DNA of 64,000 bases, taken from assembly GCA_021818335.1 (NCBI GenBank), contig JAKAEJ010000001.1, forward strand, positions 1 through 64,000, in the 5' to 3' direction. The stretch's first letter is position 1. Each line of letters starts with the position of its first letter. The stretch is from Pseudomonadota bacterium (GTDB lineage: Bacteria; Pseudomonadota; Gammaproteobacteria; Xanthomonadales; Rhodanobacteraceae). Under the pieces are notes generated by a model. It had not been told where the DNA came from. It made no database searches and saw only the letters and a list, made by a program, of their open reading frames with translations. The translations under genes and the position numbers were made by a program. Below are positions 11,495 through 21,154 of this stretch, piece by piece.

Positions 11495-13293
11495 CCGCGC
11501 CCTCGACGCCGTGCGCGCATCAATACGGCAGCGACAGCCAACAGGAGGAGGAAACCGGGCATCAGGAGGAGATTGGCGAGTTCAACCCGAAATCGCAGGC
11601 GATCGACCCGTTCATCGACCTCACGCTCGTCACGACGCAACGCGTCGCGAATTCGCTCGCGCTCTTCGCTCGCACTGTGAAATTCGCCCAAATCTGTGCT
11701 GGCGGCGGCGCCAGGGATGCTGCGCGCCTGCTCAATTTCAAGCAGGCGCCGATCAACCGCCTCGAGCTGGCGGCGCAGCATGCCCTGACGCGCATGCATG
11801 GCCCGCTCGTCTCCCTCGCGTAACGCCATCAATCGGGTCAACGGCCTCGCATCCATCTCTCGACCACGAATGGATATCAACGCACTGGATCCGGTGAGAT
11901 TGTCGACGGTATTCAGGAGGAAGTCGCCATTGTTGGCCACGGGATCAGTGAGGATTTGGTCGAGGAAACGAAGTTTCCTAACCCACAATGCATTGCTGAG
12001 GATGTCCGTATCGGCGACCAAGACAATATCGGCCGGCTTCGATCCTCCCGCCATCCTCCCCGTCAGTCGCGCGGCAAGCACAAAGCGGCCACGGGAACCA
12101 TCCTCCGACGCCAGCACTCGTCGCGCGTCATCCGTTTCATCGAATATCCGCGATACGGGGACGGCCGTTGCATCACCACTGGACTGCAACAAGGGAACCA
12201 TCCGCAGGTTCGCATGCTCGATCTGTTCGAAGCTGCCGGATGTTGCCACATTGATCTTGTGCAAGCCCGCCGTCACGACGTCGTCGCGACTGAGCTCGGC
12301 GGGCCCGAGACCCAGCAGCGCAGCCTGTGGTGCACTGTCTGCAATGGATCCGGCACCGGCGGCAAGTTCCGGATCGATGACCACGCGATCAGGGTCGAAC
12401 GCGACGCCCCATCGCAGGAACAGTGGGCGCAGTGCATTCCACGTTGCCCGCGCGCTTGCCACGGCCTGCATCGGAGGCAGGGTTTCCGGGTCTGGGTCGA
12501 TGAACACCGCGAGATGGCCGCCGCGAAGAACGTAGTCGCGAATCGCGGCAACTGCCTGCGACGAAAGTTGGTCGGGCTGCACGAGAAGCAGTGCGCGCAG
12601 ATCCCTAGGAACCGTCCGCAACGTCCGGCCGTCGAGAACCTGCACCCTGAACAATTGGTCTAGCTCCTGGAAGGCAGTCCATGGCGGTGCCGATCCATCT
12701 TGCCCGTCGGTTACGCCCTCGACTGGGAGGCCGCTGATCAGACCAACACGGGACCGCTGCGAGGTCACCAGTTCATGGATGAGCCGTGCAATGGCGTACT
12801 CGAGGAACGCCCGGCGATCAGGCTGCAGGAACGGAATGACTGAGATCCCTGTGGTTGCGTTGGTCCCCACAAGACCGAAGATGACGCGCTGGCGGTCGGG
12901 ACCGATGGGCGGCGCACTCAGCCCTGCGGCCAGCGCCCGCTCTTCGGACTGGGAACCCGGCTTGGGATCCACCCACTGGACCTGCACCTTGCCCCTTGAT
13001 ACGCGCTGCACTTCGGCCAGGACCATGCGGACGTGCGCTGCGTAATCACTGAGCGCCGGCAGTGCGCCCGCCGACTGCTTGGAAAAGTAGAGCGTCAGAA
13101 GCACGGGCTCTTCGGGCGACCGCGCAATCTGGATGGTTCCCGGAGCCAGCGTGTACTGGTGATGGTCGGTCAGATCCACTCGCCAGCCTTCAAGCAACCG
13201 CGTAGCCAGCAGGACCAGTGCGAGATAGAGGGTCGCCAAGGCCACGGCAGCCAGGAGGCTCTTCAGAACGCCGGCGAAGCGCCGACGATTCAC
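11491..13293 (-). CDS. GldG-like ABC transporter auxiliary protein
   Basis: About 600 aa: one N-terminal membrane helix, a large extracytoplasmic region of the GldG/IFT52-like ABC_transp_aux type (LTDHHQYTLAPGT, EPVLLTLYFSKQ, LRGGHLAVFIDPD), a coiled-coil near the C-terminus and a final membrane helix before a basic tail (MRARRRGRG). In Bacteroidetes gliding, GldG works with GldA and GldF; in proteobacteria the same trio has no settled role. I prefer a GTG start at 13293: it overlaps the permease stop by 4 bp (GTGA) and follows GGGAG at 8 nt. The track's ATG at 13311 lacks such a site. Confidence 0.85.
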   Translation of the reverse strand: MNRRRFAGVLKSLLAAVALATLYLALVLLATRLLEGWRVDLTDHHQYTLAPGTIQIARSPEEPVLLTLYFSKQSAGALPALSDYAAHVRMVLAEVQRVSRGKVQVQWVDPKPGSQSEERALAAGLSAPPIGPDRQRVIFGLVGTNATTGISVIPFLQPDRRAFLEYAIARLIHELVTSQRSRVGLISGLPVEGVTDGQDGSAPPWTAFQELDQLFRVQVLDGRTLRTVPRDLRALLLVQPDQLSSQAVAAIRDYVLRGGHLAVFIDPDPETLPPMQAVASARATWNALRPLFLRWGVAFDPDRVVIDPELAAGAGSIADSAPQAALLGLGPAELSRDDVVTAGLHKINVATSGSFEQIEHANLRMVPLLQSSGDATAVPVSRIFDETDDARRVLASEDGSRGRFVLAARLTGRMAGGSKPADIVLVADTDILSNALWVRKLRFLDQILTDPVANNGDFLLNTVDNLTGSSALISIRGREMDARPLTRLMALREGDERAMHARQGMLRRQLEAVDRRLLEIEQARSIPGAAASTDLGEFHSASEERERIRDALRRDEREVDERVDRLRFRVELANLLLMPGFLLLLAVAAVLMRARRRGRG

Positions 13294-14024
13294 CGGCGCG
13301 GCTCCCAGCATTGCAGGATCAGGCTCGCACCGCCTAGCCAGACCAGGGTCGTGAGGACGAAATACGCCAGATCGCCTGCGCCCAGGACGCCCCGCGCCAT
13401 CGGACCAAAGTGCGCCAGCATGTCCAGCGCTGCCGATGCACGCACGACGAAAGGCGGCAGTGCAAATTGCGATCCGAGCATCGACGCATCACCCAATACC
13501 AGATAGCCGACCGACGCCAGCATCGCGCCCACGAATGCGGTCACCTCGTCACGTGCAAGTTGCGCAGCAACTGTGGCCACGGCAAGCGACGCGCCGCCCA
13601 GCAATGCGCTGCCGAGGTAGCCGACCAGAATGGCGCGATTGTCCGGCTGGCCCAAGTAGTTCACCGTCAGCCATAGAGGCATGGTCGAAATCAGGGCCAG
13701 CAGGAGCCATAGCCATGCCGCAGCGTATTTGCCGATCAGCAGCGCCGATGGACGCATGGGAAGCGAGCGCAGCAGCTCCAGCGTGCCCTGCGAGCGCTCC
13801 TCGGCCCACAAGCCCATGGCAAGCGCTGCCGTCAACGGCGCAAGCATCCAGGGCATCTCGCTAAAAAGGATCGTCAAGTCGGCACGACCCTTGGCGAAGA
13901 AGTGCCCGGGGAAAAATACGCCAACAGTAGCCGACAGCGAGAAGGCAGCCATTAGCACCCAGTTGCCGGGACGCGTCGCGCGTCCGCGAAGCTCGTGCAG
14001 GATCACCGTTCCGGTGCTACTCAC
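13290..14024 (-). CDS. ABC-2 type transporter permease (GldF-like)
   Basis: A 244-aa inner-membrane protein with six hydrophobic segments. It begins with the cytoplasmic stretch VILHELRGRATRP and contains EERSQGTLELLRSLPMRPSALLIGKY, the hallmark of ABC-2 permeases of the GldF/NosY type. It overlaps the ATPase gene upstream and the GldG-like gene downstream by 4 bp each, so the three are made as a unit. Substrate unknown. Confidence 0.9.
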   Translation of the reverse strand: MSSTGTVILHELRGRATRPGNWVLMAAFSLSATVGVFFPGHFFAKGRADLTILFSEMPWMLAPLTAALAMGLWAEERSQGTLELLRSLPMRPSALLIGKYAAAWLWLLLALISTMPLWLTVNYLGQPDNRAILVGYLGSALLGGASLAVATVAAQLARDEVTAFVGAMLASVGYLVLGDASMLGSQFALPPFVVRASAALDMLAHFGPMARGVLGAGDLAYFVLTTLVWLGGASLILQCWEPRR

Positions 14025-14992
14025 GCCTCGCCCTCCAAGGCGGCATCAGCCTCGGTGAGACTGTTGAACACGTCCTCCAGTCGTCCCGGTTCCAGCGTCA
14101 GCTCCGAGGGCTGTACGCCATAGTTCGCGAGCAGCGCCTGGACTTTCGGCAACAGTTCCCGCCCCGGCTTCGACAGGACGGTGACGCGGCCGCTGCAGGG
14201 GTCGACCTCGATCGTGTCAACCTCGGGCAGAAGGCCAAGGGCCGCGCGCGCCGGACCGGCGGCGACTGCACTGAAACTGACGGCTCCGCGGTAGCGCGAG
14301 CGAGCCCGGAGCCCCCCCGGGGTGTCGTCGAGAACCAACCGCCCGCGCGACAGGAGGCCGAGCCTTGTACATTGCGGGACCATGTCATCGAGGCGTTGGG
14401 TTGCAACGACAATGGCGCGATCCCGTGAAAGACTGCGCAGCAACGCTCGTACGCTGGCCTGCTCACCAGGGTCAAGGCCATCCCCCGGCTCGTCAAGCAA
14501 CAGAACAGGCGGATCATGCAGGATCGCCTGGGCAATGCCAACACGACATCGCTGCCCCCTGGTCAGCGATGCAACTGGTCGGGCAAGCACGGGTTCGATG
14601 TCGAGCGCAAGGACCGTTTCTTCATAGCGCCGCACCAGTTGGGCGCGGCGCAATCCGCGCAATCGCGCCAGGTAGAGCAAGAGGGCTTGCACCGTTACGT
14701 GCCCGTAGAGCGGCGCACCTTCCGGAAGATAGCCGAGTCTGCGCCGCGCCAGCCGAGGTGCGCGCGCGAGGTCGTGGCCGTCGATGCGGACTATTCCGGC
14801 ATCGGGCATCAGGACGCCGGCCAACAGCCGCAGGACCGTGGTCTTGCCGGCACCATTGCGGCCCAGCAACCCGATCATCTGCCCCTTCTGCACGCGCAGG
14901 GTCAGGTCACCCACGACGCATCGCCCGCCGAACCAGCGTGTAAGGCCTTCGACCTCGATCACGGCGGCTGACCGCCCGGGGCGCCGCACCAC
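14021..14992 (-). CDS. ABC transporter ATP-binding protein (GldA-like)
   Basis: A 323-aa ATPase energising the adjacent ABC-2 permease. It has Walker A GRNGAGKTT, a signature region SLTRGQRCRVGIAQAI (LTRGQ in place of the usual LSGGQ), Walker B LLLDEPGDGLDP and a C-terminal extension of the CcmA/GldA type. The start is uncertain: GTG at 14992, or GTG at 14962, which begins directly with VIEVEGL; neither has a strong ribosome-binding site. Confidence 0.93.
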   Translation of the reverse strand: MVRRPGRSAAVIEVEGLTRWFGGRCVVGDLTLRVQKGQMIGLLGRNGAGKTTVLRLLAGVLMPDAGIVRIDGHDLARAPRLARRRLGYLPEGAPLYGHVTVQALLLYLARLRGLRRAQLVRRYEETVLALDIEPVLARPVASLTRGQRCRVGIAQAILHDPPVLLLDEPGDGLDPGEQASVRALLRSLSRDRAIVVATQRLDDMVPQCTRLGLLSRGRLVLDDTPGGLRARSRYRGAVSFSAVAAGPARAALGLLPEVDTIEVDPCSGRVTVLSKPGRELLPKVQALLANYGVQPSELTLEPGRLEDVFNSLTEADAALEGEA

Positions 14993-15052
14993 GCCCGCCC
15001 GGAAGTCAGGGGCCGGCGCGGTGCGATCATCACTGCAACGCGAGCGGCTGGA

Positions 15053-16360
15053 TCAACCTGCGGTCGCAGCCGAGGCCGGCACGGCTGCACTGGCCGCTGG
15101 CGCGGCCGATGAGGCAGTCCCAACGCTTGCAGCGGGTGCCGGCGCGGCGCTCGAAGCGGGTGCGGGCGGCGAGCTCGCTTGCCCCGGCACTGCCGCGGGC
15201 CCCCACGACAACGGCAGGTAGACTTTGTAGCTACCCTCGCCCGTATTCGGGTCAACGGCCTGCACGACGACGTCATAGAAACGATGCGCATTCGGATCGA
15301 AGCCATAGCCATGCGTCTGGGCATAGGCTTGGAGGTTGTAGCGCATCAGGGGCAACGCCGCCGGGTTGGCATTCTCTAGGTCGCCCTCGAGCGCCTTGCC
15401 GCCGAATGCCATGCGTGCCATCACATTGCCATCGACGATCAATGCGCCGTTCTTTTCCCACGTACCTGGTGCTGCACTTCCGCTGGTGTCCGCTGCGCCC
15501 GGCTGGGTCAAGTCGTAAGGCTGGCCGCCAATGGACAGCGTGCTGGCGTTGATCGGGACCGCCACGTCGAACACGTAGTTCTGGTCACCGAAGTCCGTGG
15601 TGATCGTGATCCGCGGGCCAGCCGCCTTGACGCCAAGCTTCTTCATCGCTGCGTCAATTTCGCCAAGCGCCTTCTGAGTTGCGGTGTCGACTTCCTCGTT
15701 GGTCCGCTTGGCATGGGTGGACACAAACAGGATCGGTTCGGGCGTCGTCTCGACGATTCGCGGATGAACCTGGTCGTAGTCAACGTTTTGGATCGACGCC
15801 AAGACGTTCTGGAGATTGCTGAGCGTGTACTGGACAAAGGAAGCGGGCTCACCATGGATGTAGAGCCGCGAATAACGGTCGAGCAAGTTCCAGCCATAGT
15901 TGACACGGTAGCGCATGGTGACCCGGACCAGTCGGTCGTCGCTGCCCGACCGGTTCACTTCAATCACGAAACGCTTGTCGTGGCCCGACCAGCCATTTTT
16001 CAGCGCCCATTCGATCTCGGCGCTGCCCTGCAGGGACACCTTGCCAGGACCGGGTTCGTCCTTGGTGATGGTCAACGAACCGTTGCCGACCTTGGGGTCG
16101 TTGCTGGTCCAGCTCGTTTCCGCGCCGACGCCATAGGCAGGCCCGGAATAGGTGAATTGCGTCGCCGGGTCATAGGCACGCAACACACCGTAATCAGGGA
16201 AGCGACGGAAGTTGCTGAGTATGTCGTACACCTGCCGCAGGTCATGGCTGACCTCGATGCTCCGGGAGGTGGATCCGTGGTCTGGCATCAATACGCCCAC
16301 CACCAGATAGAGGATCGCCACCATGATCAGGGCGACGATGAATTCAAGGACACGCATCAT
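15053..16360 (-). CDS. Membrane-anchored SRPBCC (START-like) protein with low-complexity tail
   Basis: A 435-aa protein with an N-terminal membrane helix (residues 5-25), then an SRPBCC/polyketide-cyclase fold segment (SIEVSHDLRQVYDILSNFRRFPDYG), then a second domain resembling effector-binding folds (residues 200-380), and a final 50-residue Ala/Pro/Ser tail. SRPBCC domains bind hydrophobic ligands; a membrane-tethered copy ahead of an ABC-2 transporter hints at a lipid-related role, which is only inference. It lies 60 bp upstream of the ATPase on the same strand. Confidence 0.8.
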   Translation of the reverse strand: MMRVLEFIVALIMVAILYLVVGVLMPDHGSTSRSIEVSHDLRQVYDILSNFRRFPDYGVLRAYDPATQFTYSGPAYGVGAETSWTSNDPKVGNGSLTITKDEPGPGKVSLQGSAEIEWALKNGWSGHDKRFVIEVNRSGSDDRLVRVTMRYRVNYGWNLLDRYSRLYIHGEPASFVQYTLSNLQNVLASIQNVDYDQVHPRIVETTPEPILFVSTHAKRTNEEVDTATQKALGEIDAAMKKLGVKAAGPRITITTDFGDQNYVFDVAVPINASTLSIGGQPYDLTQPGAADTSGSAAPGTWEKNGALIVDGNVMARMAFGGKALEGDLENANPAALPLMRYNLQAYAQTHGYGFDPNAHRFYDVVVQAVDPNTGEGSYKVYLPLSWGPAAVPGQASSPPAPASSAAPAPAASVGTASSAAPAASAAVPASAATAG

Positions 16361-16518
16361 TCGGACAGTCTCCGCAGCCTACGGGGCCGGCGGGGACGCC
16401 GGCGGGTTGGGCACCAGCCGGGGTGCCTGACCCGCGGCTGAAGGACGGATGGTAACGGCAAGCCGTTGCCCGCGCCATCGGCGCCGCGACAAACCAGGTC
16501 CGCCGCCATAGGCATAAC

Positions 16519-17160
16519 TCAGACAATGCCCAGTTCCAGCGCCTTGAGTACCGCCCGGGTGCGGTCGCGCACCCCGAACTTGGACAGGATGTTTGAAACG
16601 TGGTTCTTGACGGTGCCTTCCGCCACGGTCAGGGAGTTGGCGATCTCCTTGTTGCTGTAACCGCCAGCCATGAGCCGCAGGATCTCCGTCTCCCGCTCGG
16701 TCAGCGGGTCCGGTTGTTCGAGACTGCGAAAGGACGTGCCGACGCGCTCGATGCCCGCCTTGAGCCGCTGCGTGACGGCCGGCGACACCAGCGAGCCGCC
16801 CGCGGCCACGGTGTGGACCGCCTCAACCAGTTGTTCGAGCGACACGTCCTTCAGTAGGTACCCCCGGGCGCCCGACTTCAGCCCGGCCAGCACCAACTGG
16901 TCGTCATCGAACGTCGTCAGAATCACCGTCGGGGGAACCGCGCCCTTCGCCCCCAACGCCTGCAGCACCTCGATGCCATTCATGCCCGGCATCCGCATGT
17001 CCAGCAGCACGACGTCAGGCCGCACTCTTGGGATGACATCGAGCGCTTGCTCCCCATCCGCGCATTCGGCCACGACGCGTATGTCCTCAGCCAATTCCAG
17101 CAGCGACCGGATACCTTGGCGAACGAGGTTCTGGTCGTCTACGAGGCAGACATTGATCAT
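16519..17160 (-). CDS. LuxR/NarL-type response regulator
   Basis: A 213-aa two-component regulator. The receiver domain has acidic residues in CLVDDQ, the phospho-accepting Asp in VLLDMRMPG, and the conserved Lys in YLLKDV. The C-terminal LuxR helix-turn-helix is LTEREtEILRLMAGGYSNKEIA followed by TVKNHVSNIL. I start at the ATG at 17160, which overlaps the kinase stop by 4 bp, rather than the track's upstream start. It is presumably phosphorylated by the kinase encoded just upstream; targets unknown. Confidence 0.93.
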   Translation of the reverse strand: MINVCLVDDQNLVRQGIRSLLELAEDIRVVAECADGEQALDVIPRVRPDVVLLDMRMPGMNGIEVLQALGAKGAVPPTVILTTFDDDQLVLAGLKSGARGYLLKDVSLEQLVEAVHTVAAGGSLVSPAVTQRLKAGIERVGTSFRSLEQPDPLTERETEILRLMAGGYSNKEIANSLTVAEGTVKNHVSNILSKFGVRDRTRAVLKALELGIV

Positions 17161-18341
17161 GCTGACTTCTCCACCGGCAGCCACGCCGTTAGCGAAAACC
17201 CTTGGCCCGGCTCGGCACGCAGCGCCAGTCGCCCACCCACCGCCGCCAATCGCTCGCGCATGCCGTTCAATCCGTTGCCCGGGCGGATCTTAGCCACGCC
17301 GCGCCCATCGTCACGTGCGTCCAGTCGCACTTCCCCACCGGCAGAGTGACTGAATTCGAGCCAAAGATTACGCGCACCGGAATGGCGCGCCGTGTTCGTC
17401 AGAACCTCCTGGACCATGCGCAACATGACCTGGGCACGCTGGGGATCGTCGACGCTGAACGCCGGCGGCAGCTTCAGGTGCACGTTCAGCATCGGCACGC
17501 CCTCGATCAGGCTCCGCAAAGCTTGGCTCAGGTCCAGAGCCTCACCCTGGCGCAGCTCGCTGACCACTTCGCGCACGTCACCGAGCAATTGCTTGGCAAC
17601 GGCTTGCGCCTGGCGAACGGACTCCACCGCGTCCGGCTGGACGCGGTGGCTGGCAACTTCGAGATTCAACGTCAGCGCCGTCAGATGGTGACCAACTAGG
17701 TCATGCAGTTCACGGGCAATCCGCATGCGCTCACCAATACGGCTCGACTCGGCCAGCAGCGCCCGTGTGGCACGCAACTCGCTGTTCAGGCGCCGCTGCT
17801 CCTCGCGCGCCTCGTCCTGCTGTCGGGCGACAGTCGATGTGACGAACATGAGTGCCGCAAACCCCAGGTAAAGCGCCGCCTGCAGCATAGCCGTTCCCCA
17901 ACCGAATCCAGGGAAATCGCGGAACACTGGGATGAGAGCGAGATTTTGCAGGAGCAGCCATGCAACGCCAACTGGCACAGGGAGGGTCCAGGGCAACGCA
18001 ACCGCGACCACGACAAGCAGCAGTGCCGAAAGGCCGCTATGACTGAACCAGCCAACACCAATCGCCGTGGCCGTGAGGATGCCGAGGCCCAGGATTTTCA
18101 ACACAGGGTGCCGCCGGGATCCAAGGCGTCGCGTCAGCAGCCAATAAGTGACGCCAAATAACGCATAACTGCACAACAACAGAAGCAGGCCGATGTCAGG
18201 GTGGCTCAAGCCGCTGACGCGCTTCAACGTCCAGTCAATGCGCAGCAGCGGGATGCCAGTGCACAGGTAGGTGAACAATCCGGCGTAACGCAGGAGCCTG
18301 GTATGGTCGGGTATGGGCCAGCGCACATTCCCATAATGCAC
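17157..18341 (-). CDS. Sensor histidine kinase, DesK/NarX family (HisKA_3)
   Basis: A 394-aa kinase with five or six N-terminal membrane helices (residues 15-170), a short coiled-coil, and a HisKA_3 dimerisation domain with the phospho-acceptor His in RIARELHDLVGHHLTAL. The HATPase_c domain has an N box at EVLTNTARHSGA, DDGRGV and GNGLNGMRERL. There is no soluble sensor domain, so the signal is probably read in or near the membrane, as in DesK. It pairs with the overlapping LuxR-type regulator and is divergent from the GNAT gene. Confidence 0.93.
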   Translation of the reverse strand: MHYGNVRWPIPDHTRLLRYAGLFTYLCTGIPLLRIDWTLKRVSGLSHPDIGLLLLLCSYALFGVTYWLLTRRLGSRRHPVLKILGLGILTATAIGVGWFSHSGLSALLLVVVAVALPWTLPVPVGVAWLLLQNLALIPVFRDFPGFGWGTAMLQAALYLGFAALMFVTSTVARQQDEAREEQRRLNSELRATRALLAESSRIGERMRIARELHDLVGHHLTALTLNLEVASHRVQPDAVESVRQAQAVAKQLLGDVREVVSELRQGEALDLSQALRSLIEGVPMLNVHLKLPPAFSVDDPQRAQVMLRMVQEVLTNTARHSGARNLWLEFSHSAGGEVRLDARDDGRGVAKIRPGNGLNGMRERLAAVGGRLALRAEPGQGFSLTAWLPVEKSA

Positions 18342-18452
18342 GGCCGCCGCTTCGACGCAAGCTCTGCATGAATCGACTTGGCGGCTCGTGCCGACATGCG
18401 ATAATCACGGCACTGCGGGGATCATGCCCAAGCCTCGCGCGGAGAATGATGC

Positions 18453-19061
18453 ATGTCCCTGGTGCTGCGCGACGCGTGCGAGGCCGATCTTGACGCCGTG
18501 CTGGCAATCAACAATGCCGCCGGCCCCGGCATCTTGCCGATGGATCAGGCCCGACTGCGCCATCTGTTCGACTGGGCGGACTATTTCCGGGTTGCCGAAC
18601 TCGATGGACACGCAGCCGGATTCCTGATCGCGCTTCGAGAGCATGCGGCTTACGACAGCCCCAATTTCCGCTGGTTTGCGGAGCGGCATCCGGCGTTCGT
18701 CTACATCGATCGGGTCGTAATTGCCGGAAACATGCGTGGTCGCGGGCTTGGCAGGGTGTTCTACGCCGACGTGCACAGTTTCGCGGAAGTTCGCGTGCCT
18801 CTCCTCGCTTGCGAGGTCTTCCTAGAGCCGCCTAATGACGCGGTCGTGCTGTTCCACGGCACTTATGGCTTTCGCGAGCTTGGCCAGCAGGTGATGCCGG
18901 GTACCGGACGCCGCGTGAGCCTGCTCGGAAAGGAGCTTTGCAGCTTCCCGTTCGCCCGTGACACTTACCTTGCACAGGGCCACCTACCCGACTTGCCTTG
19001 GCTGCGGGGTCGAAAAGTGCCGGCGCACGCTCACCCATCCGCGCGGGCGGCAAGGGGCTGA
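18453..19061 (+). CDS. GNAT family N-acetyltransferase
   Basis: A 202-aa predicted acetyltransferase. The N-terminal strand-helix (LVLRDACEADLDAVLAINNAA) and the acetyl-CoA loop region VVIAGNMRGRGLGRVFYAD fit GNAT folds; it resembles the COG3818-type putative acetyltransferases. Substrate unknown. It lies directly upstream of minC (5 bp) and may share its transcript, an arrangement with no obvious functional logic. Confidence 0.85.
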   Translation: MSLVLRDACEADLDAVLAINNAAGPGILPMDQARLRHLFDWADYFRVAELDGHAAGFLIALREHAAYDSPNFRWFAERHPAFVYIDRVVIAGNMRGRGLGRVFYADVHSFAEVRVPLLACEVFLEPPNDAVVLFHGTYGFRELGQQVMPGTGRRVSLLGKELCSFPFARDTYLAQGHLPDLPWLRGRKVPAHAHPSARAARG

Positions 19062-19065
19062 ATGC

Positions 19066-19812
19066 ATGGGTACGGAGACGGTCGCGGACCCCGCCTGCGA
19101 ACTCCGCTTCGGCCAGGTTGGCATCGCCAGCGTCCGCGTGCTCGTGAATGACCCAGCGGCGCTGTGCGCGGCGCTCGCGGAACGTGTGCTCAAGGCGCCC
19201 CAATTATTCGCGCGCGCCGCTGTCGTGCTCGATCTTAGCCATCTCGCGAACGATCCGGGCCGCGAAGATGTCTTCGCATTGCTATCGGCGGTGCGCGAGG
19301 CTGGCATGCTGCCAGTCGCACTGGCTTACGGGACCAGTCATATCGAAGCGCTGGCACGAGCGCTGGACCTGCCGCTGATCGCGAAGTTCCGCGCCGGCTA
19401 CGAGCCACATGGCGAACCCGTTGCGACCGCTACCGCGCCGGCGAACTCCGTCCACGCGCCTCCCGAGCCGAACGCGGCCGCCACGATGGGTTCGATGCAC
19501 CATGCCCAACCCGTTCGATCGGGCCAGCAGGTCTATGCCGAGGGACGCGACTTGGTCATTGCCGGCCATGTCGCAGCGGGCGCCGAGGTCATCAGCGATG
19601 GCAACATCCACATCTACGGCAGTCTGCGCGGTCGCGCGCTGGCTGGCGCCAGCGGCAACCCGGGCGCGCGCATCTATTGCCAGAGCTTCCATGCCGAACT
19701 GGTCTCAATTGCGGGCCGATACCGTACCTTCGAGCAAATACCGGAGGATCTTGCAGGGCGATCCGTGCAATGCTGGCTGGATGGGGAAAAACTGGTCGTC
19801 GCACGGCTCTAG
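19066..19812 (+). CDS. minC: Septum site-determining protein MinC
   Basis: Inhibitor of FtsZ polymerisation that keeps division from occurring at the poles. I start at the ATG at 19066, preceded by AAGGGG; the track start lies within the GNAT gene. The product is 248 aa: an N-terminal MinC domain (FGQVGIASVRVLV), an Ala/Pro-rich linker around residues 115-145, and the C-terminal beta-helix domain (IHIYGSLRGRALAGASG) that binds MinD. It is first in a minC-minD-minE operon. Confidence 0.96.
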   Translation: MGTETVADPACELRFGQVGIASVRVLVNDPAALCAALAERVLKAPQLFARAAVVLDLSHLANDPGREDVFALLSAVREAGMLPVALAYGTSHIEALARALDLPLIAKFRAGYEPHGEPVATATAPANSVHAPPEPNAAATMGSMHHAQPVRSGQQVYAEGRDLVIAGHVAAGAEVISDGNIHIYGSLRGRALAGASGNPGARIYCQSFHAELVSIAGRYRTFEQIPEDLAGRSVQCWLDGEKLVVARL

Positions 19813-19927
19813 CGCCGCGCACGGCTTTGATGGCGTTCGACACGGACGCTGGCGCCGTACGAGCGACAGCGCCAGTGCGGCAAACTGCGGCAGGATATGT
19901 CAGCGTGAATCGGCAGGAGATCAGACC

Positions 19928-20740
19928 TTGACAGAAACCATCGTCGTCACATCGGGCAAAGGTGGCGTGGGCAAGACCACGACCAGCGCATCGCTGGCCA
20001 CCGGGCTGGCTGCACAGGGCAAGAAGGTGGCCGTGATCGACTTCGACGTCGGTCTGCGCAATCTCGACCTGATCATGGGTTGCGAGCGACGTGTGGTCTA
20101 TGACTTCGTCAACGTCATCCATCAGGAGGCAACACTCAAGCAAGCGTTGATCAGGGACAAGCGCCACGAAAACCTCTTCGTCCTGGCCGCATCGCAGACG
20201 CGCGACAAGGATGCGTTGACGCAGGAAGGCGTCCAGCGGGTCCTCGAGGAACTGGGCAAGGAGGGTTTCGATTACATCGTCTGCGACTCGCCCGCCGGCA
20301 TCGAGAAAGGTGCCTCTCTGGCGATGTATTTCGCGGACCGCGCGCTGGTCGTGGTCAACCCGGAGGTGTCCAGCGTCCGCGATTCGGATCGCATCCTCGG
20401 CCTTCTGGCCAGCAAGACGCGCAAGGGTGAGTCAGGCCAGGGCGGTGTCCCCGCGCATCTTTTGCTGACGCGCTACAACCCCGTCCGCGTCGAATCGGGC
20501 CAAATGCTGGGCATCAAGGACGTGGAAGAGGTCCTCGGCCTGCCCGTGATCGGCGTCATCCCCGAGCATGAGAGCGTGCTGATGGCGTCCAACCAGGGTG
20601 TCCCCGTGATCCTGGACGAGGGCTCGCTGGCTGGTCAGGCCTACGTGGATGCGATTGCGCGGCTGCTGGGTGAGAGTCGGCCGATGCGGTTCATCGACGC
20701 GCCGAAGAAGGGACTGTTCAAGCGCATGTTCGGGAGCTGA
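19928..20740 (+). CDS. minD: Septum site-determining ATPase MinD (TTG start)
   Basis: Membrane-associated ParA-type ATPase that recruits MinC and oscillates pole to pole under MinE control. I place the start at a TTG at 19928, preceded by a strong AGGAG with 8 nt spacing, giving 270 aa (E. coli 270). The deviant Walker A is [10 protein letters not shown], the switch region [10 protein letters not shown], and the C-terminal amphipathic membrane helix is [11 protein letters not shown]. The track's longer ORF runs back through minC in another frame and is wrong. Confidence 0.96.
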   Translation: MTETIVVTSGKGGVGKTTTSASLATGLAAQGKKVAVIDFDVGLRNLDLIMGCERRVVYDFVNVIHQEATLKQALIRDKRHENLFVLAASQTRDKDALTQEGVQRVLEELGKEGFDYIVCDSPAGIEKGASLAMYFADRALVVVNPEVSSVRDSDRILGLLASKTRKGESGQGGVPAHLLLTRYNPVRVESGQMLGIKDVEEVLGLPVIGVIPEHESVLMASNQGVPVILDEGSLAGQAYVDAIARLLGESRPMRFIDAPKKGLFKRMFGS

Positions 20741-20742
20741 AC

Positions 20743-21012
20743 ATGGGTATCCTCGATTTCCTCAAATCGCGGCCAAAAAACACTGCCACCATCGCCAAGG
20801 AGCGGCTGCGCATCATCGTGGCGCAGGAGCGTTCCTCACGGAACACGCCCGACTACCTGCCGATGCTGCGCACCGAGTTGCTGGCTGTCATTCGCAAATA
20901 CGTGCATGTCGATCTCGATGCCATAAATATCCAGGTGGAACGCGACGGAGAACATGAGGTCCTGGAGCTCTCGGTGGCGCTGCCCGAGCACAAGACGGAC
21001 ACCACCGCCTGA
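20743..21012 (+). CDS. minE: Cell division topological specificity factor MinE
   Basis: Stimulates MinD ATPase and drives Min oscillation, confining division to mid-cell. The 89-aa protein (E. coli 88) has the N-terminal membrane and MinD-binding stretch ([20 protein letters not shown]) and the C-terminal topological domain ([16 protein letters not shown]). It starts 2 bp after the minD stop. Confidence 0.97.
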   Translation: MGILDFLKSRPKNTATIAKERLRIIVAQERSSRNTPDYLPMLRTELLAVIRKYVHVDLDAINIQVERDGEHEVLELSVALPEHKTDTTA

Positions 21013-21154
21013 TCCCGGGACGGTGCCAGCGTGCTGGGATCGGTTACGGCAACCTTGCACGCTGGCTTTTGATGGCACAGGCATCGGTCGGCATGCGATC
21101 GGCATCACGTTGACGACCCGGTCGGCGCCTGGCGGCGCACACGGTACCCACTGA

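Noticed and set aside
21010-21040. GATCCC...GGGATC and CCAGC-GT-GCTGG repeats after minE, considered as a terminator
   Set aside because: No T-run follows and the stems compete; no convincing terminator.
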